Below are positions 36,301 through 45,763 of a stretch of DNA of 64,000 bases, in pieces (position 1 is the first letter of the stretch; each line of letters opens with the position of its first letter). The stretch comes from an uncultured Methanomicrobiales archaeon. GTDB lineage: Archaea > Halobacteriota > Methanomicrobia > Methanomicrobiales > Methanospirillaceae. The stretch lies in assembly GCA_903832665.1 (NCBI GenBank), contig CAILCG010000024.1:124001-188000 (forward strand), read 5' to 3'. Under the pieces are notes generated by a model. That model was not told the DNA's origin and made no database searches. It saw only the letters and a program-made list of their open reading frames with translations. Both the position numbers and the translations under genes were made by a program.

Positions 36301-36720
36301 CTACTTTTTATAATAATATAAACATTCCGATTTTTCTCGATTTCAAAATCTTTCTAAACTATTGGTCATATTCACTATTTACCTTTACTTTATTTCCCTA
36401 AAACTCCATGATATGTTTATCCATTCTTTTACACCATTCCATCTCCTTCAGAGTAGCACATTGCACATTATCCCCCTCACTACGAAACATGATAACCCCC
36501 TGTTCGGAGCTAATCGGTTACCTGAAATAGGTGAAAAGGCACGCTAGGAGGTCGGTTGAGGATTGAGGGGTCGAAACTACACTACGCTTGGCCGGTGGGG
36601 AGAATTAGGAGAGGTTTTATTGTGACTCAAGCTATGATGTGGGAATTTCAGTTCACAGATGTTGACTCTCTGAATACTTGTAAAAAGATAAAGTGAACTT
36701 TAACCTGCTTAAAAAAAATA
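36301..36720. other. Gene-free AT-rich spacer
   Basis: No convincing gene, RNA or strong hairpin seen in this spacer between the island genes and the polB stop. Confidence 0.4.
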
Positions 36721-39195
36721 TCAGCCGAGTCCCCACTGGGCCAGGGTGGTTCGCGAGGGATCGACATCGTCCCAGCTCCATCCTAAGGCCTCGATGATAC
36801 GCGAGATCGGCTGCTTGATCGTCTTGTCCAGCATCAGCTCCAGGTCAACGACAAACTCGCAGGGCACCTGGTCGCCATACTCGAAGCAGAGCACATCGGT
36901 CTTGGGGTACTTCGATTTCACGGTCCGGATATAGATCCGCTTGGGCTTGCTCCCCTTGCCAAATTCGGTATGGAGATGGAGGTTGGCATATTTCGCCCCC
37001 CGGACCTGCGCATCGTCATTCTCGTAATCATCGAGCGATTTGCCGATCCCGCCGGGAATCCCGATCTCATCCAGGGAATATTTTCCCGCCCGGTATTTCG
37101 TGATCACGTCCGAGAGGAATGCCTTGATTATGGGATATTCCTCCCCTTTGAGGATCATCTCCATCACCCGCTGCTGCACGACCTTGGTGATCTGGGGCGT
37201 ATCGCTTCTTCTGATCTCAAAGCCCACGATGTCCACTTCATCGACATCTTTTCCCTCTTTCCAGACCAGGTGTCCCGCGTACCGCTTCTTCTTGCCGGCC
37301 TGGAAGAACCGTTCATAGATCTTCTCGAACTTGATCGAGAAGTAATGGACATCGGCATTGAGTTCCTTGTGGGCGAACTCCTGGTAACTCTCGTTGAGTT
37401 TCTTCTCGATTGCCCGGGCGGCTGCAATGGTCGCTTCCCGGTCAAGGTTCGGGGGCAGGTGCACCATGCACGAATCCGTGTCCCCATAGATGACCGTGTA
37501 ACCCTGCTGTTCGATCACGCGCCGGGTGTGCTCGATGATGGCACGCCCAACGGACGTGACGGCTGAACCGATCTCCCGGTCGAAGAGCCGGAAGCGGGTG
37601 TAGCCCGAGACGCCGTAGTACGTGTTCATGATAACCTTGAGCACGTTCTGCTGCATATCGTAGAGCACGTAGTTCGGGGACCCGAATTCATATTTATTGC
37701 GCAACGCCTTCTTATCGTCCCGCTCCTTGAGCAGCTCCGATATGATGCTCCTTGTTAAGCCGTCCGGCTTCTTCCTGAACCGGATCCCGTTGGGGGCCAC
37801 GAGTTCGCCGGCGGGATCCTTGGTCTCCATGGAGGCATTGATGGTCATCATGGCCATCGGGTACAGGGATTTTAAGTCCAGCACCACCACGTTCTCCCGG
37901 ACGCCCCTGCTCGGCTCGAAGACCGTTGCCCCTTCGAACTCATCCGCGTTTGCGAACCCCTTGGAAGGGAGCACGTATTTTCCGGACGCCTTTCGCAGGA
38001 TATAGACATCGATCACGCTCGAGGAGTTCAGGGTCTTGTCGAGCGGGCAGCCGACATAGCGGGCGATCTCGCGGTAGAACTCGATGATATTATCTTTTTT
38101 GTTGATCTTGACACAGAGTTCCACATCCTTGAAGTTGTACTCGACCAGCAGTGCCGGCTGGTCCCGCCAGAGATTCGAGATGGTGCCGGTGTACCGCACT
38201 TTCTGCTCGCCCACTTCCTCCAGCGCAACGGCATCAAGCCGGTAGGACTCCTTCTGGGTGAGGTGCATCTTCTTGTATCCCGTCAGGAGATCGAAGAGTG
38301 CCCGTCCCCGCAAGGCATTGCGTTCCGTCTGGCCCGGTAAGCGGGCGAGATGGGCGGCCGAGAGCCCGAGCCGCTCCATCCTGCCGGTGATATACGGCAT
38401 ATCGAACTCGACAAAGTTCCAGCCGGAGAGCACGTCCGGATCCCTTGAAACAATATATGCGGAGAAGGCCCGGAGCATCGCAACTTCTTCGGTATAGGTG
38501 CAGATCGTATGGGTCTCTTTCCGGAAGCACCCGTTGACAAGCCCGCCCTCTGCTTCTTTATCCGTAATATCCCCGGACTCGCCTTTGCTCCGGAAAAGGA
38601 AGGTAGTATAGTCGTTATCGAACGAGTCGTAACAGGTGATGCAGATGATCGCATCCCGCTGGGGATCGGGAAATCCGCGTTCATCCTCGCACTCGATATC
38701 AATGATGCAGGACCGGGCAGGAGCATCCACGTGTGCGGGTTTGAGATCCGTATACTCCGCGGTCATTGACGGGGCCGATACCCCGCCGGTGAGACCGCAG
38801 TCGATCATGAACCGGGTGGCAAACGGGATATCTGCTTCAAAGTGCCGGTACCGCTCCCGGGCATCCCGGACATCGCCTGGCTGCTGGACATACATGCGCC
38901 GCAGGGGTTCATCCCGGATCGAGCGGTATTCAGTCCCTTCCTCTACGGTTGCCTGTCCCGGGGGTGCAATCTCTTTTGCCTGGTCGACAGGTACGTAAAA
39001 ATACGGTCTGAACCCGATCACATCGAGCCGTAATGCTTTTCCCTGTGCATTGCGGCCGAAGATGTGGATGACCGGGCCATCCGGGGCCCGGCTGTACTCC
39101 ACCTGGTTGATCGCAAGGGAGATTTGGTTCGTGAACTGATCGAGCGTGCTGGGAACCGTCATGCATGCTTCCGTGCGCTGGGACTCTGACGCCAT
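36721..39195 (-). CDS. polB: Family B DNA polymerase
   Basis: Replicative or repair polymerase with proofreading. The 824-residue protein has exonuclease motifs I (IDIECEDERGF), II (LSGWNFVEFDMPYI) and III (YNFKDVEL), and polymerase motifs A (LDLKSLYPMAM), B (KVIMNTYYGVSGY) and C (IYGDTDSC), all with intact acidic residues. The N-terminal domain is consistent with archaeal PolB. The ATG at 39195 lies one base after the mdh stop (TGA-T-ATG), indicating coupling; a TTG at 39204 would overlap mdh. Confidence 0.96.
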   Translation of the reverse strand: MASESQRTEACMTVPSTLDQFTNQISLAINQVEYSRAPDGPVIHIFGRNAQGKALRLDVIGFRPYFYVPVDQAKEIAPPGQATVEEGTEYRSIRDEPLRRMYVQQPGDVRDARERYRHFEADIPFATRFMIDCGLTGGVSAPSMTAEYTDLKPAHVDAPARSCIIDIECEDERGFPDPQRDAIICITCYDSFDNDYTTFLFRSKGESGDITDKEAEGGLVNGCFRKETHTICTYTEEVAMLRAFSAYIVSRDPDVLSGWNFVEFDMPYITGRMERLGLSAAHLARLPGQTERNALRGRALFDLLTGYKKMHLTQKESYRLDAVALEEVGEQKVRYTGTISNLWRDQPALLVEYNFKDVELCVKINKKDNIIEFYREIARYVGCPLDKTLNSSSVIDVYILRKASGKYVLPSKGFANADEFEGATVFEPSRGVRENVVVLDLKSLYPMAMMTINASMETKDPAGELVAPNGIRFRKKPDGLTRSIISELLKERDDKKALRNKYEFGSPNYVLYDMQQNVLKVIMNTYYGVSGYTRFRLFDREIGSAVTSVGRAIIEHTRRVIEQQGYTVIYGDTDSCMVHLPPNLDREATIAAARAIEKKLNESYQEFAHKELNADVHYFSIKFEKIYERFFQAGKKKRYAGHLVWKEGKDVDEVDIVGFEIRRSDTPQITKVVQQRVMEMILKGEEYPIIKAFLSDVITKYRAGKYSLDEIGIPGGIGKSLDDYENDDAQVRGAKYANLHLHTEFGKGSKPKRIYIRTVKSKYPKTDVLCFEYGDQVPCEFVVDLELMLDKTIKQPISRIIEALGWSWDDVDPSRTTLAQWGLG

Positions 39196-39196
39196 A

Positions 39197-40063
39197 TCAG
39201 GCAATCGCCTTCCGGTAGAGTTCTGCTACAAATGTGCCTGCTTCGTTCATCTTCTCCTGCTCCCAGTTGTCGAGGTGCCATTCCTCGATCGACTGGATTC
39301 CCTCTTTGCCGATCCTGACCGGCACTCCCAGCGAACAGCCGGCAATGCCGTATTCCCCTTCCAGCACCGAGGAACAGATCACCAGTTCGCGGGCATCGGT
39401 CGTCACCATGCGGATGAGGTTTATGATATGGAGGGCCGGGCCAAAGACGGTCCCGCCTTTGCCCTTGATCACATCCATGCTCGCCCCCCGGAGTTCCGCG
39501 AGGATCTCCTCTCGCAGGGGGACGGGGATCTCCCGTGACTGGGTGGAGAAGACCGGCACCTGGTGCTCCCCATGCTCTCCCAGTACAAAGGAGAACCCGG
39601 TGATGCCCCGGTTCTGCAGGGCGAATGCAAACCGTGCGCTGTCAAGCTGGCCGCCAAACCCGATACACCGTTCCCGCGGAATTCCTGTCCGCTTGCAGAG
39701 CAGGTAGTTGTTCGCATCCATGGGGTTGGTCACCGTGATCACGATCCCGCCAAACCCCCTGAGCAGGGCAGCACATTCATTGACCGCTGCCGAATTGGCC
39801 TCCAGCAGATCGGCCCGGGTCTTTACTGAGGGGTTGCGGGGAAGACCCGCGGAAAAAATGCAGAGATCCGCATCGCGGATTTCCTGTTTTTCCGTAGAGA
39901 TACGGGTGGCAAGGCCCGTGTGCCGGAGATCAAGTACCTGCGCTTTGAGCAGGTCCGGTGCATTGTCATAGAGGACAAGTTCGTCTGCGATTCCCATAGC
40001 TGATGCAAGATAGGCGACCTCGCCACCTATCCTGCCAACTCCCACGACCGCAAGGCGCACCAT
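39197..40063 (-). CDS. mdh: Malate dehydrogenase (LDH/MDH superfamily)
   Basis: NAD(P)-dependent oxidoreductase of oxaloacetate/malate. The 288-residue protein has GVGRIGGEVAYLA (dinucleotide loop), LPRNPSVKTRADLLEANS, in which Arg replaces the Gln that marks lactate dehydrogenase, TVTNPMDANNYL, GFGGQLDSARF with the substrate Arg, and LGEHGEHQVP with the catalytic His. Methanogens use malate dehydrogenase in a partial TCA cycle. It is coupled to polB downstream, a metabolic-replication pairing with no obvious functional link. Confidence 0.93.
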   Translation of the reverse strand: MVRLAVVGVGRIGGEVAYLASAMGIADELVLYDNAPDLLKAQVLDLRHTGLATRISTEKQEIRDADLCIFSAGLPRNPSVKTRADLLEANSAAVNECAALLRGFGGIVITVTNPMDANNYLLCKRTGIPRERCIGFGGQLDSARFAFALQNRGITGFSFVLGEHGEHQVPVFSTQSREIPVPLREEILAELRGASMDVIKGKGGTVFGPALHIINLIRMVTTDARELVICSSVLEGEYGIAGCSLGVPVRIGKEGIQSIEEWHLDNWEQEKMNEAGTFVAELYRKAIA

Positions 40064-40115
40064 CTGGTAACAATATGGGTTATGCTAATAATAAATAACG
40101 ACCATTTCCTGATGG

Positions 40116-41003
40116 ATGGTGTCAATCAAACCCGGGCCGGTAACTGTGGGAGAGGTCTCTTTGAACAATCACCTCATACTCGCTGCCGGAGTCCTGGGAA
40201 CAACGGGCACATCGCTTGCGCGGATGCTCTCTTTAGGAGCCGGTGGCGTTGTGACCAAGTCAATAGGGCCTGTACCCAAAGAGGGTCATGCAGGACCCTG
40301 CCTCGTGGTACTGGACGACGGGCTCATGAATGCGATGGGCCTGCCCAACCCGTCGCAGGATTTTGTCGAAGAACTCGGGCCCCTGGCAAAGCAGCCCGTG
40401 GTCGCCAGCATCTTCGGGGGAAACCCCGAGGAGTTCGCAACCGTTGCTGGTTGGTTCAAGGGAAAAGTATCCGGGTTTGAGCTGAATCTCTCCTGCCCGC
40501 ATGCGGAGGGATATGGGGCAGCGATCGGCAGCGACCCGGCGCTGGTGGAGGCCTGCACCCGGGCGGTGAGCCGGACCGGTGTGCCGACATGGGTGAAACT
40601 CACGCCAAACGTGACCGATATTACGGCCATCGGGAAGGCAGCCGAGCGGGGCGGGGCGAATGCAATCGTTGCGATCAATACCGTAAAGGCGATGCGCATA
40701 TCAACCGATATCCGGCGCCCGGTGCTGGGCAACCGCTTCGGCGGGTTGTCCGGCAGCGCAATCTTTCCCATCGCGGTCCGGTGCGTGTACGAGCTGTATG
40801 TTTCCTGCCGGATCCCGATCATCGGGTGCGGGGGCATTGCGACCGCTGATAACGTGATCGAGATGATGATGGCAGGAGCCCGTGCCGTTGAGATCGGCAG
40901 TGCGGTACATCGCGATGTGAACGTCTTTGAGACGATTGCAAAGGAGCTCTATACGAAGAACGGGATAGCCTTCGAAGATATCGTGGGGTGTGCCCATGAG
41001 TGA
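40116..41003 (+). CDS. pyrD: Dihydroorotate dehydrogenase, catalytic subunit (class 1B)
   Basis: Oxidises dihydroorotate to orotate in pyrimidine synthesis. The 295-residue FMN TIM barrel has LAAGVLGTTGTSL, the substrate loop FELNLSCPHAEGYG, KLTPNVTD and the FMN-phosphate loop GCGGIATADN. Class 1B is supported by the adjacent pyrK. A TATA-like ctaataataaat at about 40085-40097 is about 26 bases before the ATG, so the mRNA may be leaderless. The 3' end overlaps pyrK by eight bases. Confidence 0.95.
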   Translation: MVSIKPGPVTVGEVSLNNHLILAAGVLGTTGTSLARMLSLGAGGVVTKSIGPVPKEGHAGPCLVVLDDGLMNAMGLPNPSQDFVEELGPLAKQPVVASIFGGNPEEFATVAGWFKGKVSGFELNLSCPHAEGYGAAIGSDPALVEACTRAVSRTGVPTWVKLTPNVTDITAIGKAAERGGANAIVAINTVKAMRISTDIRRPVLGNRFGGLSGSAIFPIAVRCVYELYVSCRIPIIGCGGIATADNVIEMMMAGARAVEIGSAVHRDVNVFETIAKELYTKNGIAFEDIVGCAHE

Positions 41004-41769
41004 GAAGGACCGGATGGAACTTTCAACCGTTACCATCGCCGGGGTCAAAAAGGAAACTCCGGCAATCCGGACATTCGTCTTTGAGGAATCCTTCGTGCAT
41101 GCGCCGGGCCAGTTCGTGATGGTCTGGGTCCCGGGCGTGGACGAGATCCCGATGGCCCTCTCTTCGGAAAACAGCATCACGGTCCAGAGAGTCGGGGATG
41201 CAACGAGCGCTCTCTTCGAACTGGAACCGGGTGCAAAGCTGGGGATCCGCGGTCCGTTCGGCAACGGGTTTACCAAGGGAGAGAAGATGCTGGCTATTGC
41301 CGGCGGTGTCGGGGCTGCCCCGCTCCTGCCCCTGGCCCGGGCTGACTGTGTCATGACGATGCTGCTCGGGGCCCGGAACGAATCCGAACTGCTCTTTGTC
41401 GACCAGCTGGATGAGTGCACGGATGTCCTCATTGCTACCGATGACGGCTCACTGGGGCAGAAGGGTTTTGTGACGACCCTCATGGACGATCTCAACCTCA
41501 GCCTCTATGACCGGGTGGCGGTCTGCGGCCCGGAAGTGATGATGCGTTCCGTGCTCTCAAAAGTGGATGAGAAGGGCATTGCACACAAGACCGAATTCTC
41601 CCTGCACCGGTACATGAAGTGCGGTGTTGGTGTCTGCGGTTCGTGCTGCGTGGATCCCTCCGGGCTCCGGGTCTGCCGCGATGGCCCGGTCTTCTCGGGC
41701 GATAAACTGCTCAAGAGTGAGTTTGGGAATTATATGCGGGACGCAAGTGGCAGGAAGAAGAAGATCTGA
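40996..41769 (+). CDS. pyrK: Dihydroorotate dehydrogenase, electron-transfer subunit
   Basis: FAD/2Fe-2S subunit that passes electrons from PyrD to NAD+. The 257-residue protein has an FAD-binding ferredoxin-reductase-like domain (HAPGQFVMVWVPG), the NAD-binding IAGGVGAAPLLPLA, and the C-terminal cluster motif CGVGVCGSCC...C, with Cys ligands. The ATG at 40996 overlaps the pyrD stop. A T8 run follows the stop. Confidence 0.95.
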   Translation: MSEKDRMELSTVTIAGVKKETPAIRTFVFEESFVHAPGQFVMVWVPGVDEIPMALSSENSITVQRVGDATSALFELEPGAKLGIRGPFGNGFTKGEKMLAIAGGVGAAPLLPLARADCVMTMLLGARNESELLFVDQLDECTDVLIATDDGSLGQKGFVTTLMDDLNLSLYDRVAVCGPEVMMRSVLSKVDEKGIAHKTEFSLHRYMKCGVGVCGSCCVDPSGLRVCRDGPVFSGDKLLKSEFGNYMRDASGRKKKI

Positions 41770-41777
41770 TTTTTTTA
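41770..41777 (+). terminator. Oligo-T terminator after pyrK
   Basis: Eight T residues begin immediately after the pyrK stop codon, a typical archaeal terminator. Confidence 0.5.
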
Positions 41778-41881
41778 TTGTGAATTCCAAACGGTGATAT
41801 TTTTACTTTTTAATAACGAGGGTTCTGTTGAAATAATTGCAGGGAAACACCTGGTCGCTTTTATGAGGTCCAGTACTTCGT

Positions 41882-42073
41882 TTATTCGCCCTCACCGCTT
41901 AGGGTCTCCTTTAAAATTGCGATAGCTCCTAAGCGTTGTATCACCCACGTGAAGGGGCTCCCCCTCACGATGATTAATCGATCCGATAACTGCAAATTTT
42001 TTTCACTCATAGCTGTGTTTATAATTTTTTTAAGCAGAATTTTGACTATGGGTGAATTTCCGGATTCTCGCAT
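41882..42073 (-). CDS. Possible small protein in the AT-rich spacer
   Basis: A 63-residue open frame from the ATG at 42073, with no good SD (RESGNSPIVKILLKKIIN start, GSPFTWVIQRLGAIAILKET middle). A strong hairpin (cgtga-gggg/cccc-tcacg, 41948-41969) lies within it, so the DNA may instead encode a structured RNA. I cannot choose between the two. It shares the AT-rich composition of the lipoprotein gene next to it. Confidence 0.22.
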   Translation of the reverse strand: MRESGNSPIVKILLKKIINTAMSEKNLQLSDRLIIVRGSPFTWVIQRLGAIAILKETLSGEGE

Positions 42074-42169
42074 GTAATTTTCAGGATCCTGACGCAATGT
42101 GATACTGGTTGGTCAATTTATTGGAGAAGGGAATGTCCCACAAATAATCGAAAAATTGGGAGTGTCTGA

Positions 42170-43420
42170 ATGAAAAAAAAATCTATAATTCGTGTAATTT
42201 CGTTATGCCTTTTTACTGCTGTCATGTTTTCAGGATGTATTTTTATTCAGACAACAAATCAAACCCCATCTCAATATTCCGGAACCGAATCCTTAAAGGA
42301 TCTTGTCACATCATCCCCGGTGAATGAATCTTACTGGATCCTGTCGAATCCTGTTAACAATGAAACACTATACGGCGTTGTCAATATATCCGGTGTAACG
42401 AACCTGCCCATTGAAGAAAAAATTCTGGTGAATGTCAGACCCGCCTGGCTGACTCGCCAGAAAAACGAAAATGGTGAATTTCCTTCCGAGACAAAAATTG
42501 CCGGGATATTACGAAAACCCGATGGAAAAAATATTTTTTCAGTAGAGTTTAATTCAACAAATTTCAAACCCAATTATTCCTTCCCCTATGTTGTAAGTAT
42601 TTATTCAATGAATTATCCTCAGGTTCAAGACGAGCAGTCTGTTTTTATTTTCGAGGCTCCGCCATTGATCCCGGGAGCCGCTTATACGTATAATGGCATT
42701 TCTCCAAACCGGAATATCACTTCTCTGCAGGTCTGGATCTTTGGCCCTTCATTTGCCGAGGAATCCACGGTCGATGTAAAACCGGATGGAACGTTTACCT
42801 ATCTTCTTGACCAGGATAAAACCCGACAGATAATCCCGAACTCAAAAAACAGTCCCAATTACAAGATGATTCTTCATTTTCCGTCCGCTGATAATCAATA
42901 TGATTTACCCTATTATCGTGATACGGGATGGCTGGTTGATAGAACCGGAAAAAAATGTTTTGACATTGTCCAGGTACGCACGTTGGAAGGGGATGGTGGA
43001 TCGAAACTCTTCATCGATAGCATACATCAGGCCGGAAATCATGATAGCTATAAGGCAATTGATCTCGTTGTCAATAACCCGTGGGTTTCTATCGACCCTG
43101 TTGGTGAACGTTCCAACGCAAGTAATTTTACGATTACCGGGTCAACAAACACCCCTGCGGGAAATGAGATACTCGTAGAAGTTTATGACATCAAATATCG
43201 AAATAAAGGTTTATGGAGCCAGAACGGTAAAATACCCGGAGAATTTTCTTATGTAAGAACATTGAAGGTTATGCAGGGGCCCTTTGGAAGAAATGTATGG
43301 CAAATGCCCATTCCGACAAATGGATGGGGACCCGGAACCTATGTAATTAATGTGGCAACAATTTATCAAAATGTTGTTGTCGAGCAGACGTTCAATCTGA
43401 CAAAGGGGACTGTGGTGTAA
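42170..43420 (+). CDS. AT-rich secreted lipoprotein with two related beta domains
   Basis: A 416-residue predicted lipoprotein: a hydrophobic signal ends in the lipobox-like FSGC at about residue 23. Two related domains of roughly 90 residues can be seen, one near residues 65-165 (VNISGVTNLPIEEKILVNV) and one near 315-410 (FTITGSTNTPAGNEILVEV). Each runs strand-rich to a long Lys/Asn-rich middle. They resemble the beta-sandwich domains of methanogen surface proteins. Base composition is AT-rich relative to flanking genes, a sign of transfer. The ligand is unknown. Confidence 0.75.
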   Translation: MKKKSIIRVISLCLFTAVMFSGCIFIQTTNQTPSQYSGTESLKDLVTSSPVNESYWILSNPVNNETLYGVVNISGVTNLPIEEKILVNVRPAWLTRQKNENGEFPSETKIAGILRKPDGKNIFSVEFNSTNFKPNYSFPYVVSIYSMNYPQVQDEQSVFIFEAPPLIPGAAYTYNGISPNRNITSLQVWIFGPSFAEESTVDVKPDGTFTYLLDQDKTRQIIPNSKNSPNYKMILHFPSADNQYDLPYYRDTGWLVDRTGKKCFDIVQVRTLEGDGGSKLFIDSIHQAGNHDSYKAIDLVVNNPWVSIDPVGERSNASNFTITGSTNTPAGNEILVEVYDIKYRNKGLWSQNGKIPGEFSYVRTLKVMQGPFGRNVWQMPIPTNGWGPGTYVINVATIYQNVVVEQTFNLTKGTVV

Positions 43421-43484
43421 TTTTTTAATCAGTTTTTCTTCGTGAGAAAATCAGTTCTCCAGAGCTAAAAAATTACTCCTAGGG

Positions 43485-44918
43485 TCACATCCCGCCCGCT
43501 GGTGGTGTGAACCGGAATTCTCCCGCGGGTATCCCGATCTCGAATCGTGCCCCAATGCCCGGTTCACCCGTCTCTTTGATGGTGAGACCGGTGATGCTCA
43601 AAACTTCGATCGCGAGGAAGAGGCCATAGCCGGTATTCCGGTAATACTCCCGCCGGAAGATACGCTCTTTCGCATTCAGGGGAATCCCTACTCCATCGTC
43701 TTCGCAGAAGATCGTGAGCCCTTCAGGAGTTTCCCGGTAATAAAACCGGATCTGTGTTACCTTCCCGCCATGGCGCATTGCATTTTCCACAAGATTGTAG
43801 AATACTTTTTCGAGCAGGGTATCGGTATAGATCTCAAGGTCGTCGAGCTTTATGTCAACCGTAACTGCCCCAAGGTCCAGGTCCGTGATCGCACTTTTGA
43901 CTGTGTCGGCCACGTACTGCCACTGGGGGGTGCAGGAACCAATATTCTGGTAATCGCGGGTGAACTGGATCTGTTTCTGGATCAACTGGGTGACCTGCTC
44001 GATCTTCTGGAGATGACCAGCCAGCGAGAGGTACATCACGATCGCGGTGATCTGGTTGAGAATATCATGGCGGGTGATCGAAGAAAGAGTGTTGAGTTTC
44101 CGGTTCGCCAGCTGGATCGCGGACTCAAAACGTTTGCGCTCATGGATCTCGGCCTTGAGTTCATCATTGGCCCGGAGGAGTTCATCCGTCCGCTCCCGGA
44201 CCCGCAGCTCCAGATCCCCCTTGGCTTTTGCAATCACGCTCTCTGCCAGTTTTCTTTCCGTGATATCGATCGCGGAACAGATCACGATATCGTCATCCGA
44301 CCGTGATGCGGAAACCAGGAACTGGCGCACCGTTCCCTCACGCGTATGGAAAAAAAGTTCACTTTCTCCGCTGGTGGGATGGTTGCGGATCCCGCTGATA
44401 AATGCATCGCGGTTCTCTGAATCCACAAGAATCCGCGAAAGGTCCTTGTCGATCAGGTCCGTGCGATCATACCGGAGCATCTGGGCACATTTGCCGTTTA
44501 TCGCCTGGATGCGCATGGTAATCAGGTCAAACGTAAATATCCCTGCCTGCGAATTTTCAAAGATCTCCCGGTATTTCCGTTCCTCAGTCCTGAGATTTCC
44601 GGCAAACGAGGATGTGACGACCCCAATGGTGATGAAGATCACGAACCATGCGGTCGATACGGCCACGAGATTCGGATCGAAGTTACTGAAATAATAGGCC
44701 AGCAGCAGGAACGCCGTGCTGATGATGAGCGTGAAGATGATGCCCCGGTGCGGGAAGAAATAGACAAAGAGGATGATGGGCAGGAAATAGAGAAAGGGAA
44801 AGACCTCATAGATGCCATGGGTGAGGGAGTAGATTGTTGAATAGATTGAGATAAGGATGGAGATTCCCAAAATAATTGACCAGAAGACCTGGTTCCTGCG
44901 GGCAACGGGAACGATCAT
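43485..44918 (-). CDS. Membrane PAS histidine kinase
   Basis: A 477-residue kinase. The N-terminal membrane domain has about four hydrophobic segments (SIILGISILISIYSTIYSL, FPFLYFLPIILFVYFF, IIFTLIISTAFLLLAYYF, VSTAWFVIFITIGVV). A PAS domain (about 115-220) ends in SAIDITERK. A coiled coil leads to the H-box ITRHDILNQIT, then an ATPase domain with NAMRHGG, EDDGVGIP and NTGYGLFL. Its start overlaps the upstream sensor as ATGA. It is a paralogue of that gene over the membrane and PAS regions. Confidence 0.9.
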   Translation of the reverse strand: MIVPVARRNQVFWSIILGISILISIYSTIYSLTHGIYEVFPFLYFLPIILFVYFFPHRGIIFTLIISTAFLLLAYYFSNFDPNLVAVSTAWFVIFITIGVVTSSFAGNLRTEERKYREIFENSQAGIFTFDLITMRIQAINGKCAQMLRYDRTDLIDKDLSRILVDSENRDAFISGIRNHPTSGESELFFHTREGTVRQFLVSASRSDDDIVICSAIDITERKLAESVIAKAKGDLELRVRERTDELLRANDELKAEIHERKRFESAIQLANRKLNTLSSITRHDILNQITAIVMYLSLAGHLQKIEQVTQLIQKQIQFTRDYQNIGSCTPQWQYVADTVKSAITDLDLGAVTVDIKLDDLEIYTDTLLEKVFYNLVENAMRHGGKVTQIRFYYRETPEGLTIFCEDDGVGIPLNAKERIFRREYYRNTGYGLFLAIEVLSITGLTIKETGEPGIGARFEIGIPAGEFRFTPPAGGM

Positions 44919-45763
44919 TTCTCCCTCTTCTTGTCGTCATCGACAAGGTTCCCTGAAAGGATCGTGCTCTCAAATCTCCGGCGTTCAAGGATCTCGGCCC
45001 GGAGTTCCTCGTTCATCTTCTCGAGATGGGCCGTGCGCTGCCGGACCTGTCCTTCAAGATCTTCCAATGTCTTTCTAATCTCTTCGTCAACGATCTTGCT
45101 GCCCGTGATATCGATAACGGAACAGAGTATCCGGTCTTTGGTTACGAGCACCGCCGAGATGACGAACCTCAGGAGAGTCCCGTCATGGGCAACAAAAATA
45201 ACTTCGGTCTCCGAGTGCCCCAGCCCCCGTTTCGCATTGGCAAAAAACTGTTCCTGTTCGTCTTTATCCTTCCAGATCAGGGATATTTCTTCCCCTATGA
45301 GTACCTGCCGTTCATACCGGAGCCACTGGGCACATTTTACATTGATCTCACGGATCCGCCGGGTGTGCAGGTCAAGGCAGAATATGCCGTCCTGGGAATT
45401 ATCCAGAACATTTGCAATCCGGGCGCGTTCCTCCACCAGCCGGTTGGCATAGGATGAGGAGACGACAGCAATCGCAATAAAGATCGCAAACCATGCCGTT
45501 GAGATGACGATGACTGCGGAGTTGGAATATCCAAGCAGGTAGACAATCGAGATGTACATGAGGCTGATGGCGAGAGCGAAGAGCACCGCTCTCCTGGGAT
45601 AAAAATATACCCCGAGAATGATCGGCAGGATATAGAGGAAGGGGTAAACCTCGATGATACCGTGGGTGAGGGAGAAGATCGTAGTAAGGACGGCACCGAT
45701 ACACGCCGCCGCGATGATGAACAGGCGCAGGACCGTTTCATTCTCGCTGGAAAGATGTTCCAT
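44915..45763 (-). CDS. Truncated duplicate of the adjacent kinase: membrane-PAS sensor without kinase
   Basis: About 282 residues, closely similar in layout and sequence to the first half of the kinase directly downstream: TIFSLTHGIIEVYPFLYILP against TIYSLTHGIYEVFPFLYFLP, and ELRAEILERRRFES against ELKAEIHERKRFES. It stops a few residues after this point (DDDKKREK), just before where the H-box would start. It can sense but not phosphorylate. The ATGA overlap couples it to the full kinase. The ATG at 45763 is taken as start; a GTG at 45778 is also possible. Confidence 0.85.
   Translation of the reverse strand: MEHLSSENETVLRLFIIAAACIGAVLTTIFSLTHGIIEVYPFLYILPIILGVYFYPRRAVLFALAISLMYISIVYLLGYSNSAVIVISTAWFAIFIAIAVVSSSYANRLVEERARIANVLDNSQDGIFCLDLHTRRIREINVKCAQWLRYERQVLIGEEISLIWKDKDEQEQFFANAKRGLGHSETEVIFVAHDGTLLRFVISAVLVTKDRILCSVIDITGSKIVDEEIRKTLEDLEGQVRQRTAHLEKMNEELRAEILERRRFESTILSGNLVDDDKKREK

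Larger units (their letters stand above)
35040..36720. other. AT-rich accessory island
   Basis: This stretch between proC and polB is markedly richer in A/T than its neighbours and uses A/T-ending codons. It contains two overlapping unrecognised genes, then about 420 bases (36301-36720) with no supported gene. No integrase, tRNA or direct-repeat boundary was seen. Confidence 0.55.

Noticed and set aside
36362-36547. Plus-strand frame of 61 codons in the AT-rich island
   Set aside because: Hydrophobic composition follows from the AT-rich sequence; there is no ribosome-binding site or partner.
44047-44694. Plus-strand frame of 215 codons opposite the 43.5-kb kinase
   Set aside because: Ser/Arg-rich shadow of the kinase gene, whose motifs are complete on the minus strand.
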